A stretch of 64,000 nucleotides of DNA from Arenibacter sp. F20364 (GTDB taxonomy: Bacteria > Bacteroidota > Bacteroidia > Flavobacteriales > Flavobacteriaceae): contig NZ_JALKBD010000010.1 of NCBI RefSeq assembly GCF_023015905.1, positions 62,001 through 126,000 of the forward strand, given 5' to 3'. The notes beneath the pieces are model-generated. The model saw only the letters and a list, made by a program, of their open reading frames with translations. It was not told the origin of the DNA and ran no database searches. Position 1 is the stretch's first letter, and each line of letters starts with the position of its first letter. A program made the position numbers and the translations under genes. Positions 41,278 to 50,472 of the stretch are shown here, one piece after another.

Positions 41278-42654
41278 TTATCTAAAATCCTTGGGACGGG
41301 GATGTTCCCAAGGGGTGCGATAATCCCTTTGCAAAAGTGCTGTTGCCTCTGCATCATTTACTACCACAATATTCTTAGGGTCATAGATCAAAGGTCTTCC
41401 CACGGCCATGGCCATATTGGCCAAAATGCAACTTGCTGTGGAAACATGGCCTTCCCGGATATCCGCAATGGGTAAAGTTCCCTTATCAATGGCAGCAAGG
41501 AAGTCCAACATATGCAAGCGTGTTGCGGGAGCGGCATTTAATTCAATATCCTTTTCCGTAAGGTCCTCTGGATATTTTTCTTTTTCATAAATAACGTCCA
41601 TATGAATCTTTTTCCCATCCCCGTGAGGAACAAAGTCATATCTCATAGTGCTGCCGGACAATGTGCCTTTCTCTCCATAAAGTTTAAAGGACCAAGGGTA
41701 ATCCGGATCCGCAGGGGTACCCCAACTTCTATGCTGCCATACACAGTTGAGTTCTTCATATTCAAAGATGGCGGTTTGGGTATCCGCAATATTGGATTTC
41801 CCGTCTTTTTGTACATATATTCCTCCAGTTGAACTTATTCTATTTGGCCAATCGAGCGCTAGCATCCACCTAACGGTATCCAACATATGTACACACATAT
41901 CTCCCATAATGCCGTTGCCGTATTCCATAAAGGTACGCCACCAACGTCTGTGGGGAATCCCGTCATAAGGTCTTAGGGGCGCAGGCCCGGTCCATAGTTC
42001 ATAATCCAAAAAATCAGGAACAGCTTCCACGGGAGGATTGCCATTGGCCCTCATATGGTAGTAACAACACATTTCCACATGGGAAACTTTGCCCAATAGG
42101 CCGGCATCTACTATGTTTTTTTTGGCGTCAATAAGATGAGGGGTACTCTTGCGCTGGGTGCCTACTTGAACTACCCTGTTATATTTTCTGGCTGCGGCCA
42201 CCATAGCTTCACCCTCAATCACATCAACACTTATAGGCTTTTGTACATACACATGGGCACCAGCTTTTAAAGCCTCTATGGCTTGTAGGGCATGCCAATG
42301 ATCCGGGGTTCCAATGAGTACAATATCTAAATCTCTTTCGGCGAGCATTTTTCTATAATCCTTGTACATCCTTGGTGTTTTTCCGGATGTTTGTCTTAAC
42401 CGTATTAGGTTTGCTGCTTCCTTAAGTAGGTTGTCGTCCACATCACAAATGGATACTACATTCACTTTGGTCACCTGCATTAGCCTAAAAAGATCACTTT
42501 TTCCGTACCAACCCGTACCGATTAGTCCAACCCGTAGCGGTTTATCCCGATAAATGAGTTCCATACCATAGGATCCAAAAGAGGAAAGGGCCAGTGACGC
42601 TGCCGCGCCTTTTAAAAAGTGTCTTCTGTTGATGTTAAAAGTCTTGGTGTGCAT
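41278..42654 (-). CDS. Tat-exported Gfo/Idh/MocA oxidoreductase
   Basis: The 458-residue protein begins with a Tat-type signal (NRRHFLKGAAASLALS). The nucleotide-binding GLIGTGWYG and the EKP motif (YVQKPISVDV, with K in place) are present, as is the C-terminal domain. It likely uses tightly bound NAD(P) to oxidise or reduce a sugar. It is convergent with the ABC exporter and is not preceded by an operator. It is one of three such proteins in the window, all with different sequences. Confidence 0.88.
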   Translation of the reverse strand: MHTKTFNINRRHFLKGAAASLALSSFGSYGMELIYRDKPLRVGLIGTGWYGKSDLFRLMQVTKVNVVSICDVDDNLLKEAANLIRLRQTSGKTPRMYKDYRKMLAERDLDIVLIGTPDHWHALQAIEALKAGAHVYVQKPISVDVIEGEAMVAAARKYNRVVQVGTQRKSTPHLIDAKKNIVDAGLLGKVSHVEMCCYYHMRANGNPPVEAVPDFLDYELWTGPAPLRPYDGIPHRRWWRTFMEYGNGIMGDMCVHMLDTVRWMLALDWPNRISSTGGIYVQKDGKSNIADTQTAIFEYEELNCVWQHRSWGTPADPDYPWSFKLYGEKGTLSGSTMRYDFVPHGDGKKIHMDVIYEKEKYPEDLTEKDIELNAAPATRLHMLDFLAAIDKGTLPIADIREGHVSTASCILANMAMAVGRPLIYDPKNIVVVNDAEATALLQRDYRTPWEHPRPKDFR

Positions 42655-42861
42655 GCTTTGAGGTTAATTTGATCGGTTTATATTTTGGCACCCAAAAAAT
42701 ACGAAATAACTTAACTTCTTTTGGTAATTTTTCTAAAATATCTAAAGTTTGCTGCAATATCTTGATCTAATCTTAAATTTTTTGTAGATTTTTTATCTGT
42801 TTCATTATATTTTCCATTACCTCAATTTGAATTTGCTGAATATTCAAAAGTTATTGTTGCC

Positions 42862-43108
42862 ATGAATTATAGCATGGTCCAATTTCCCATTTAGAAAGGG
42901 AACTCCAATTCGGCTTATGAATTATCCATGAATTCCTGTTGGTCCTGAAAAAATAAAGGAGCTTTCCAAGGGCTTGGGAATTCCAGTTGATTTCGTGTTT
43001 ATAGGTTCTCCAAAGAATAAATTTCCCTATAAAATTCAAGAATTGGGCGATGTAGGACTAATCATTGAGGGGATTGGATATTTGCTTCAAAAGTTATGGC
43101 AATTTTAG
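42862..43108 (+). pseudogene. Decayed ORF remnant
   Basis: A 58-codon open stretch (42932-43105, TAG 43106-43108) encodes a protein-like sequence (KIKELSKGLGIPVDFVF, then KNKFPYKIQELGDVGLIIEG). It lacks a start codon: a TGA precedes it directly. Upstream in another frame an ATG at 42862 begins MNYSMVQFPI, then a TAG, then KGNSNSAYELS. This looks like a gene inactivated by a frameshift and a stop. The parent family was not recognised. The flanks of this 567-nt gap (42655-42861 and 43109-43221) show nothing else. Confidence 0.4.
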
Positions 43109-43221
43109 CGGTCGTTTTTTACTGTTTTTCGTAAATTTATATAAGACCTAGGAAATTTAAATGCTTACCAAATTATGGATGGTTTTGCCAATTAGTTATT
43201 ATCAAAATATAAATTTTAATT

Positions 43222-43479
43222 ATGAGTATAATTTCAGAAAATGTAATTCCAGGAAATCATGGAAAGGTTTTTGGGACAAACGCCAAGGAAGCTAATGATT
43301 TAAAGAGAATTGAGGAAAACTTATTGAAAATTGAGGGTGTAAAGAATATTATTTTCAAAGACGAATACCCTGTGGAATTTACGGTCCATACGACCAAAAT
43401 GGTTGAAATAAAAGATATTGAAAAGATGGTTAAGGGTCTGGGGTTTAACGCTATTCCCAAGGGGCTGTTTGCCTTATGA
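43222..43479 (+). CDS. Small HMA-fold protein without CxxC
   Basis: The 85-residue protein has the beta-alpha-beta-beta-alpha-beta length and pattern of a heavy-metal-associated domain (LKRIEENLLKIEGVKNIIF, then EFTVHTTKMVEIKDIEKM). The metal-binding CxxC is missing. It is probably not a copper chaperone; a protein-interaction role is inferred. It lies between the decayed ORF and the IS110 element and has a good ATG context. Confidence 0.62.
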   Translation: MSIISENVIPGNHGKVFGTNAKEANDLKRIEENLLKIEGVKNIIFKDEYPVEFTVHTTKMVEIKDIEKMVKGLGFNAIPKGLFAL

Positions 43480-43521
43480 TTAAGGAATAAAATATATTTT
43501 ACTCGATAATCGACATTTTAA

Positions 43522-43561
43522 CCTGCCTACCGCAGGCAGGCGCTCCGACGCTTGCCTGCCC
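43522..43561. repeat. GCAGG-type palindromic (REP-like) repeat
   Basis: Two nested palindromes lie just outside the transposase 3' end: CCTGC...GCAGG (43522-43540), then GCAGGCAGGCG paired with CGCTTGCCTGC (to 43561). Related motifs occur at 44870-44893, 52142-52163 and 52489-52509. Such dispersed palindromes are common in flavobacterial intergenic DNA. Confidence 0.6.
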
Positions 43562-43602
43562 GTATCCTATGGTTAAAACAAATTTTTACTGATAAATTTT
43601 TT

Positions 43603-44604
43603 CTATAGTTCAGGATATATACCCCATTGTATTGACATATGGTGTACTCTGCCTACTACGGCGAATGCCCTGGCCAATAATTTGTTTCTTATGACATTCA
43701 GTGTACTCATTTTGTTCTTGCCCTGTTCCACCCTTCTTTCATAATACGTCTTCATTTCCGGGTTACACTGAATTGCAGAACTGGCGCATAAATTTAACAA
43801 TGTCTTGCCCTCTTTATTGGCCAGATGGCTTACTTTGGTCCTTCCCTTAATACTTGTTCCCGAACGATAAGGGAAAGGCGCTATTCCACAATAGGAGGCA
43901 AATTTTCTCCAGGTCTTGAAAGCGGTGAACCCAACGGTGTAAACGATCAAAAAGCGCGCCGTGACCTCTGAGATACCTTTGATGCTTGTCAAGAGCCGTT
44001 GTAGGTTTTTCAGTTCGGGATCTTGCCCGATAATCCGGTCCAGTTCTTTTTCTATAGTGGATATCTGCACATCAAGGGTAGCGATAAGTTCTTGCTGTAC
44101 CCGTAGCAAAACCTTTTGCATCCCTTGGCCCAATATTCTTTCTTGCTCCCCCAAAGTAGTGATGTGGCCTGCCCGTTGTGCGACCAATTTCCTGCGCATG
44201 GACATCAGGCGCTTCATGCTTTCCAGTGATTCCCCGGGCATCTTATAAATCTTTACCTCTTCCCGTACACGATACCCGTAGAGGGCGATCCTCTTGGCGT
44301 CCACCCTGTCTTCTTTTCCACGTGCTATTCCCAAGGAGCGTTTTATCTCCAGGCCGGGCACTACATGGAACAGGTAGCCGTTGCCGCCAAGATACTGGAT
44401 CAGCTGATGGGTGTACAACCCTGTGTACTCAAAAACGAACAAAAGCTTTTCTTTCCTTACACCACTTGTGTCCAAAGCCCAGGCTACCATTATTCCAATA
44501 TCCGCAAGGGTATTGTCGAAAACCTCTTCTTCCCCACGATTGTGAAGACAACAATCCAGTGTTAATTTACTGGCATCGATCCCTATAACTTCTTTTATTT
44601 CCAT
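43603..44604 (-). mobile_element. IS110-family transposase (RuvC-like DEDD recombinase)
   Basis: The 333-residue protein has an N-terminal DEDD/RuvC-like domain with Asp10 in GIDASK, Glu in FEYTGLY and the paired Asp in EDRVDAKRIALYG. The C-terminal Transposase_20 domain has LLTSIKGISEVTARF, SYCGIAPFPYRSGTSIKG (conserved catalytic-type serine) and NVIRNKLLARAF. Length and both domains match complete IS110 enzymes, so it may be active. IS110 elements have no terminal inverted repeats, so the element ends cannot be set precisely. The long leader upstream (44605-44765) is described separately. Confidence 0.9.
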
Positions 44605-44765
44605 AATTTTATATTGTTTTAAAATGGTTGCTTAGACTAAGACCTTTAAAAGTCAAGACTAAAATCCTATATGGTCCTGGCAACCGGTTAGAAGAACGGG
44701 GACTGATACGGGCGATGGGCCATTAACCTATTCCGTCACGAAAGTTCACCCCGTTCTTTTTTGTT
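44605..44765 (-). ncRNA. Candidate IS110 bridge RNA / structured leader
   Basis: The region upstream of the transposase folds into a hairpin with perfect 10-bp arms, AAGAACGGGG (44758 to 44749, minus strand) and CCCCGTTCTT (44701 to 44692), with a 47-nt interior that has a further TGACGG/CCGTATCA stem. IS110-group elements encode a bridge RNA in this position that guides target choice; placement and structure fit that model. The RNA ends and guide loops were not determined. Confidence 0.4.
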
Positions 44766-44900
44766 TTACATTAAAGTTATGAACATTTTTATAAGTTATG
44801 AGTCTCCCCCGACCCCCCTCTTTTCACCATCATCATAATAGATTATATTTATAATACAAATCTAAAGGTATCCGTTCAGGCGGGCTTGCCCCGAGGTATT

Positions 44901-46925
44901 TTACTCTTTATTAAGGGGCTGTTTCGATTTAACCGAAACTTCTGTCTCAACGCTGTGCAATTCATAATCTACATATAGTTTTATAACGGCTGCTACGGAC
45001 CAAGCTTGGTGAATGCATCCTTTTCCCTCTTTTGGATCGGTCCCGTTAAAAATCTCAGAAATACAATGGATACCATTGTGGAAATAGAAATGCTTTTTTA
45101 ATGGTTCCAATTCGGCGAGGACCTTCTTTTTATTCTTCAAGGAAGATCCATATATTTTGAAGTAGGACTGAAAGTATTCGTGCAGAAGAAAAGGCCATGC
45201 AGTACCTTGATGATAAGCATGGTCCCGAGACCATTGGTTGCCTTCATAATTCGGTTTATATTCAGGACTATCGGGATCCAAGGTACGAAGACCGAATGGG
45301 GTATAGAGCTTATCTTCTACGGCCTCAAAAATAGATTTTTGTTGTTCAGGATCCAATACGGTGAAAGGCAGGCTTAGACAATATATTTGATTGGGACGTA
45401 AGGTATTGTCCTGTGAGAGCCCTGGTAAGATAACGTCGAAGAGTGTTCCTTGCGGGTTGGTGAAAAATTTGGTGAAATTGGATTCGAACTTGGCAATTAA
45501 ATTTAAATAATCGATTTCAATTTCAACTTTAAGAATCTGACAGAAGTGCTCGTAAATTTTAAGGGCATTGTACCAAAGTGCATTCACCTCCACCGGGCAG
45601 CCTATCCTAGGGGTTATTACCTTTCCGCCAACTATAGCGTCCATCCATGTTAGTTGAACAGCGCATTCGCCCCCAAAAATAAATCCTTCCTCAGTAATGT
45701 GAATATTGTAGCGGGCACCAGATATATGCTGATCCAAGATATTCCTTAATATTTCGATATGGTTTTTTAGAAATGGAGTATCCTTGAACTTTTGATGGTA
45801 ATCATAGCTGGCCACAAAAAGCCAGAGGGTGGCGTCCATAGTGTTATAATGAACGGGATCTTTGGAGTTATCCGGAAATCGGTCCGGTATCATCCCCTGA
45901 TCCACACTTTTATAAAAAGTGTCCAAAATGGATTTGGATAGTGCTTTTTTGCCAGTGGCAATGGTCAATCCACGCATAGCGATCATGGTATCGCGTCCCC
46001 AATCCGTAAACCAGTGATAGCCTGCAATTATGGACATGCTATCGGTAGATTTTCTTTTGACCAAAAATTGTTCGCCAGATGTTAATAGGTCTTTGAAAAA
46101 ACCTTTTGGCCATTTTTCATTGTTCAATGTTGGTTTATTGCTACCAACAGATAGGATTTTTTTTATTCCTTTATGTACGATATCCTGATCAATGGTAAAG
46201 TACAGCATAAGATCTTCCCCAGGCTGCAGTTCATGTACAAGATAGCCTATTCTGTAGTAGTCGCATTCGGAACCTAGGCCACGGGCTTTACCCTTGGAAA
46301 GAATAATATTTTTGAACCAACAACGAGCTTCAAAATAATTTCCTGCTGTCCACCCTGTATAAACTGGAATGCTCCCGTATTCTGGAAATGTTTTTAAGTA
46401 ATGGTCATTGAACTCTGTAAAGAAATTATAATCTGAAGTTTCATGGAAAGTGGTGTGAAAGTCGTTGTAAGCATACAATGGGTGTAATTCCAAAACCAAA
46501 GGCTTTTTGCCATTGTTGGTATAGGTTAACACCGTTGTATTGGATCCTGGCACCATTTGAACATTTTTGCGCAACTCCCAATTACTATCGGAAAATTGCC
46601 AGGTAGGAGTGGGGTCAATATCAAAATCCTTCAAGTAATGACCTCCATCGGGAAAAACGACTTTGGGATATTGGTTAGTGGAAATGTTATGATATTGGCC
46701 ATCTATTAGCACGCGTTCCTCGATTTTTGCCACCACAACCGTGCGATCTGTTGGGGGTTCAAGTGCAGCGACCAAAAGACCATGATACTGTCTCGTATTG
46801 GCACCATTGACGGCACCTGAGGCATAACCGCCAAGTCCGTTGGTAACCAACCATTCCTTTTTAAATAAGTTTTCCAAAATTACAGCTATATTTCTTCCAT
46901 TAAATTTACAACCAAAGCGGTCCAT
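44901..46925 (-). CDS. Glycogen debranching enzyme (amylo-alpha-1,6-glucosidase, GH133-like)
   Basis: The 674-residue protein has an N-terminal GDE domain beginning EWLVTNGLGGYASGAVNGA, and a C-terminal alpha-toroid (about 290-660) with GYHWFTDWGRDTMIAMRGL and PVEVNALWYNAL. It cleaves alpha-1,6 branches and would complement GlgP. The ORF start overlaps the upstream gene by 40 nt. A TTG at 46876 just before ENLFKKEWLV is an alternative that would avoid the overlap. Confidence 0.88.
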   Translation of the reverse strand: MDRFGCKFNGRNIAVILENLFKKEWLVTNGLGGYASGAVNGANTRQYHGLLVAALEPPTDRTVVVAKIEERVLIDGQYHNISTNQYPKVVFPDGGHYLKDFDIDPTPTWQFSDSNWELRKNVQMVPGSNTTVLTYTNNGKKPLVLELHPLYAYNDFHTTFHETSDYNFFTEFNDHYLKTFPEYGSIPVYTGWTAGNYFEARCWFKNIILSKGKARGLGSECDYYRIGYLVHELQPGEDLMLYFTIDQDIVHKGIKKILSVGSNKPTLNNEKWPKGFFKDLLTSGEQFLVKRKSTDSMSIIAGYHWFTDWGRDTMIAMRGLTIATGKKALSKSILDTFYKSVDQGMIPDRFPDNSKDPVHYNTMDATLWLFVASYDYHQKFKDTPFLKNHIEILRNILDQHISGARYNIHITEEGFIFGGECAVQLTWMDAIVGGKVITPRIGCPVEVNALWYNALKIYEHFCQILKVEIEIDYLNLIAKFESNFTKFFTNPQGTLFDVILPGLSQDNTLRPNQIYCLSLPFTVLDPEQQKSIFEAVEDKLYTPFGLRTLDPDSPEYKPNYEGNQWSRDHAYHQGTAWPFLLHEYFQSYFKIYGSSLKNKKKVLAELEPLKKHFYFHNGIHCISEIFNGTDPKEGKGCIHQAWSVAAVIKLYVDYELHSVETEVSVKSKQPLNKE

Positions 46926-49522
46926 CCGGTTTGATGTGAGGCCCCAACACCTCTACCACTATCTCCATGAAAATATTCATAAAATAAGATCAGGTCCTTA
47001 AAATGGGGGTCTTGGTATTTTGCTTCATGTAACTGGTGAATGGGTCTATTACCGTTCGCATCTTTTTCAAAAAGTAGTATCAATCTCTTGCCTATTTCAT
47101 TACTAATATCCTTTAAATTTATCATATTCCCATTACCTGTGGGATAAGAAAACTTTAATTTATTCCCAAAATAGCTATGATACTCCCTAAGGGAATTAAT
47201 AAATAAATAGTTCATAGGCATCCAAATAGGCCCTCTCCAATTGGAGTTTCCTCCGAAAAGTCCTGTGGTAGATTCTGCTGGTTCGTAATTTATACTGTAT
47301 GTTTTTCCATCTATGTGGATGGTATATGGATTTTCATGTATCTTGGATAGCGACCTAATACCAAACTGGGAAAGAAACTCCTTTTCGTTCAAGACAGTGC
47401 CTATTAATTTTTTTAAACGTTCTTTGGGTACCAATGACAATAGTACATCATGGTCTGGGGAGTATTCCTCCATCACCTGATATTTCGCGTTCTCTATACG
47501 ATGTCTTCGAAACCATTCCATACTCCGTCTAAACCTGGGAAGTTTGTCCAAATGCTCTTTTTTGATATTCAACACAGCGGTTAGGGAAAGTAATCCGGAA
47601 ATAGAGCGCACTTTAATAGGAACGGAATCCCCATGGGGGAGTATCAACTTATCATAGAAAAAGCCTTCGCTTTCATCCCATGTACCATTATAATCTTGAC
47701 TTATATTGTTCAAGGCTTCGGCTATAAAGACAAAATGGCCAAAATATTTCATGGTCATATCTTCAAAAGATGGATCTTCCAAAGCTATTTCCAAAGCCAT
47801 TTCCAACATGTTCAGACAATAGAGGGCCATCCAAGAGGTTCCATCTACCTGCTCCAAGACACCGCCTCCTGGAATATCGCGACTACGATCAAAAACTCCA
47901 ATATTGTCCAGCCCTAAAAATCCCCCTTCAAAAACATTGTTCTCAAGACTGTCCTCCCTGTTTACCCACCACGTAAAATTAAGGGCCAATTTGTTGAACA
48001 TCCGCTTTAAAAAGAGAAGGTCACCTTTGCCGCTCCTTTTTTTCTCCATTTGATAAACCTGGAGGGAGGCCCATGCTTGCACTGGTGGATTAACATCGCT
48101 GAAATTCCATTCGTAGGCAGGAATCTGTCCATTGGGCGCCATGTACCACTCTTTGGTAAATAACAATAGTTGATCCTTGGCGAAACTGGGATCCACCAAG
48201 GCCAAGCTAACACAATGGAATGCCGTATCCCAGGCTGCGAACCAGGGATATTCCCATTTGTCCGGCATAGAAAGTATATCGTGGTTCCTCAAGGTCTTCC
48301 ATTCCTTGTTTCTACCGTAAAAGCGACTTTGTGGTGGGGGCATTTCCTTGTGGTCTCCATTCAACCACCTTTCCACTTCGTAATTGTAATATTGCTTCGA
48401 CCATAGCAGTCCGGCAATAGCCTGCTTCTGTATTTCTTTGGCTTCTTTGGAGGCCGTATTAAATATACTATCAAGAAATTCTTGGGATTCTTGGACTCTT
48501 TTTGAAAAGGTAGTGTCGAAACTCTTATCAAACGGTGCTTCCAAAGAAGAGGCGGTTAACCTCAGTTTAATTGTTTTGGTTTCTCCAGCCTTCAGCTTCA
48601 TCTGGTACAAGGGCGCAAATTTGGTGCCTTGTTCATTTTTGGAAATTATTGAATAATTGTTGTTCACAACGGAATTGTGAAAAAGATCTTTTTTATAGGG
48701 ATGATCGTTGGGTTGGGCGTAGACCTTTTCCATATTGGTCTCGTTCTCGGTAAATAACAGTCGGGATGGCTCTTCAAAATACAGCTTGTAATTGCCTACA
48801 TAAACATGATCAACAGAGACAAAGGTCTGATTTTTATGAATTTGTTTCTTTATAAGGGGCTTTTCGGGCATGCCTACAAAACTCCAAAGATTCCTGGTCC
48901 AAAGGGTGGGCAGTACATGTATGGGGGCGGGTTTTGAATTCCTGTTACTAACAGATATTTTTATGAGTAAATCTTCATTGTCCGCTTTAGCGTATTCCGT
49001 TAGGACATCAAAATATTCATTGTTGTCGAAGATGCCGGTATCCAAAAGCTGGTACTCCAATTCGTACTTTCCCCTCTTGCTGTTTTCCTCGACCAATTGG
49101 AGGTATGGAAATTCATTTTGAGGATATTTGTAAAGATGCTTCATATAGGAATGGGTAGGAGTATTTTCCAAATAGTAGTAAAGCTCCTTAACATCCTCAC
49201 CATGGTTGCCTTGCGGTCCGGTTAAGCCAAAAAGTCGCTCCTTTAGAATACTATCTTTGCCATTCCATAAGGAGATACCAAAGCATATATTACAATACCG
49301 GTCGGATATTCCGGCAATTCCATCTTCGCCCCATCTATAGGCTCTACTCCGGGAATCGTCGTGCGAAAAATAATTCCAGGCGTCTCCATCCGGACTGTAA
49401 TCTTCCCGGACAGTACCCCATTGACGTTCACTCAGATATGGACCCCATTTAAGCCAATCTTTGGATTTGGATCGAGAATCGTCCAATCTCTTTTGTTCTT
49501 TAGGTGCTGTTTTTTTTGTCAT
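46886..49522 (-). CDS. GH63/MGH1-like glucosidase
   Basis: The 878-residue protein has an N-terminal beta-rich domain (to about 330) and a C-terminal alpha/alpha toroid (about 350-870). KWEYPWFAAWDTAFHCVSLA is typical of GH63/MGH1 catalytic domains, as is the later NYEPAESTTGLFGGNSNWRGPIW. No signal peptide, so it is cytoplasmic. GH63 members trim alpha-linked glucose oligosaccharides. It overlaps the downstream debranching gene, suggesting a coupled pair acting on storage or imported alpha-glucans. Confidence 0.82.
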   Translation of the reverse strand: MTKKTAPKEQKRLDDSRSKSKDWLKWGPYLSERQWGTVREDYSPDGDAWNYFSHDDSRSRAYRWGEDGIAGISDRYCNICFGISLWNGKDSILKERLFGLTGPQGNHGEDVKELYYYLENTPTHSYMKHLYKYPQNEFPYLQLVEENSKRGKYELEYQLLDTGIFDNNEYFDVLTEYAKADNEDLLIKISVSNRNSKPAPIHVLPTLWTRNLWSFVGMPEKPLIKKQIHKNQTFVSVDHVYVGNYKLYFEEPSRLLFTENETNMEKVYAQPNDHPYKKDLFHNSVVNNNYSIISKNEQGTKFAPLYQMKLKAGETKTIKLRLTASSLEAPFDKSFDTTFSKRVQESQEFLDSIFNTASKEAKEIQKQAIAGLLWSKQYYNYEVERWLNGDHKEMPPPQSRFYGRNKEWKTLRNHDILSMPDKWEYPWFAAWDTAFHCVSLALVDPSFAKDQLLLFTKEWYMAPNGQIPAYEWNFSDVNPPVQAWASLQVYQMEKKRSGKGDLLFLKRMFNKLALNFTWWVNREDSLENNVFEGGFLGLDNIGVFDRSRDIPGGGVLEQVDGTSWMALYCLNMLEMALEIALEDPSFEDMTMKYFGHFVFIAEALNNISQDYNGTWDESEGFFYDKLILPHGDSVPIKVRSISGLLSLTAVLNIKKEHLDKLPRFRRSMEWFRRHRIENAKYQVMEEYSPDHDVLLSLVPKERLKKLIGTVLNEKEFLSQFGIRSLSKIHENPYTIHIDGKTYSINYEPAESTTGLFGGNSNWRGPIWMPMNYLFINSLREYHSYFGNKLKFSYPTGNGNMINLKDISNEIGKRLILLFEKDANGNRPIHQLHEAKYQDPHFKDLILFYEYFHGDSGRGVGASHQTGWTALVVNLMEEI

Positions 49523-49715
49523 TTAATTATTATCACATGGAAAAGGTAATGCTGATCACCGATGTTATGTTCGTTTAAAGCCTTCAAATTTTACAATTAA
49601 AGATAGTATATGTTTAACACATTTTTAACCTGCCAATGGTTTAATTAATAACTCGGATGGCATTTTTTTTGTTGCTAAAAATGAATAAACAGAGGTTTAA
49701 TTTAAATTTTTTAAG

Positions 49716-50225
49716 ATGAAAAAATTTGTATTTACCCTTTTGTTGGGGATGTTGTTAACTGGATGCCAAGCACAGGTAGACAACAGTAATGCTAAGGATG
49801 ATTTGGCAGGAAAACATTCCGACAGTCTTACTGCCGATAAACCTAAGATAAGCTGGAAAGTAGATAAGAAATACGACGAGGCTGGTAATGTTATAGGCTA
49901 TGACTCTATTTATTCCTATTACTATGACAATTTAAAGAACTTGCCAAAGGACATGAATTTGGACAGTATTATGGGGTCGTTTAAGTTTTTTTCGCGTGAT
50001 GATTTATCCTCTTTTATGGAAGACCATAATTTTGGACAGTTTATGGATGTGGATTCCCTTATGAACGGTCACCATTATTTTGATGACTTCTTTGAAAGAC
50101 AACGCAGCAATGGTTTTTCCGATATGCGAGAGTTGTTCCGGCATATGGATTCCCTTCAAAATATGATGATGGAAAGACACCGAAATTTTAAGCCTGATGC
50201 TAGTGAAGAAAAGTCTAAATTATAG
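49716..50225 (+). CDS. Small lipoprotein, unknown
   Basis: The 169-residue protein has a signal peptide with lipobox LTGC (MKKFVFTLLLGMLLTGC). The rest is acidic and rich in Asp, Ser, Met and Phe, with repeated MDSLxN and SDMRELF-like segments, but no recognised domain. It is divergent from the GH63-like gene and upstream of the Gfo/Idh/MocA gene at 50473 by 247 nt. Confidence 0.65.
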   Translation: MKKFVFTLLLGMLLTGCQAQVDNSNAKDDLAGKHSDSLTADKPKISWKVDKKYDEAGNVIGYDSIYSYYYDNLKNLPKDMNLDSIMGSFKFFSRDDLSSFMEDHNFGQFMDVDSLMNGHHYFDDFFERQRSNGFSDMRELFRHMDSLQNMMMERHRNFKPDASEEKSKL

Positions 50226-50472
50226 GAAGTTGTCAATTTTCAGACATTTGGTAAATGAGGCTTATTTTGTGATGCTGAGTAAATTTAATGCCCTAATTTT
50301 GGAATAACATAGAATATTTAACATAATTGATGCTATTCTGTAAAAATGTACATTGTACGTTTCCAAATAAATCTCTATCTTGAGCACCCTAAGGTGTCTT
50401 CAATATTTTGTAATGAGACATTACTTGTAATTTTTAACTTTAACGTGAAAAACTAAACAAACAAATATTACC

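Noticed and set aside
42851-43039. 62-residue minus-strand frame in the decayed region
   Set aside because: It is antisense to the plus-strand fragment that reads as protein-like, and its own sequence has no family features.
43480-44900. Exact ends of the IS110 element and target duplication
   Set aside because: IS110 elements lack terminal inverted repeats and typically do not create clear duplications. Boundaries cannot be set without a second copy or an empty site.
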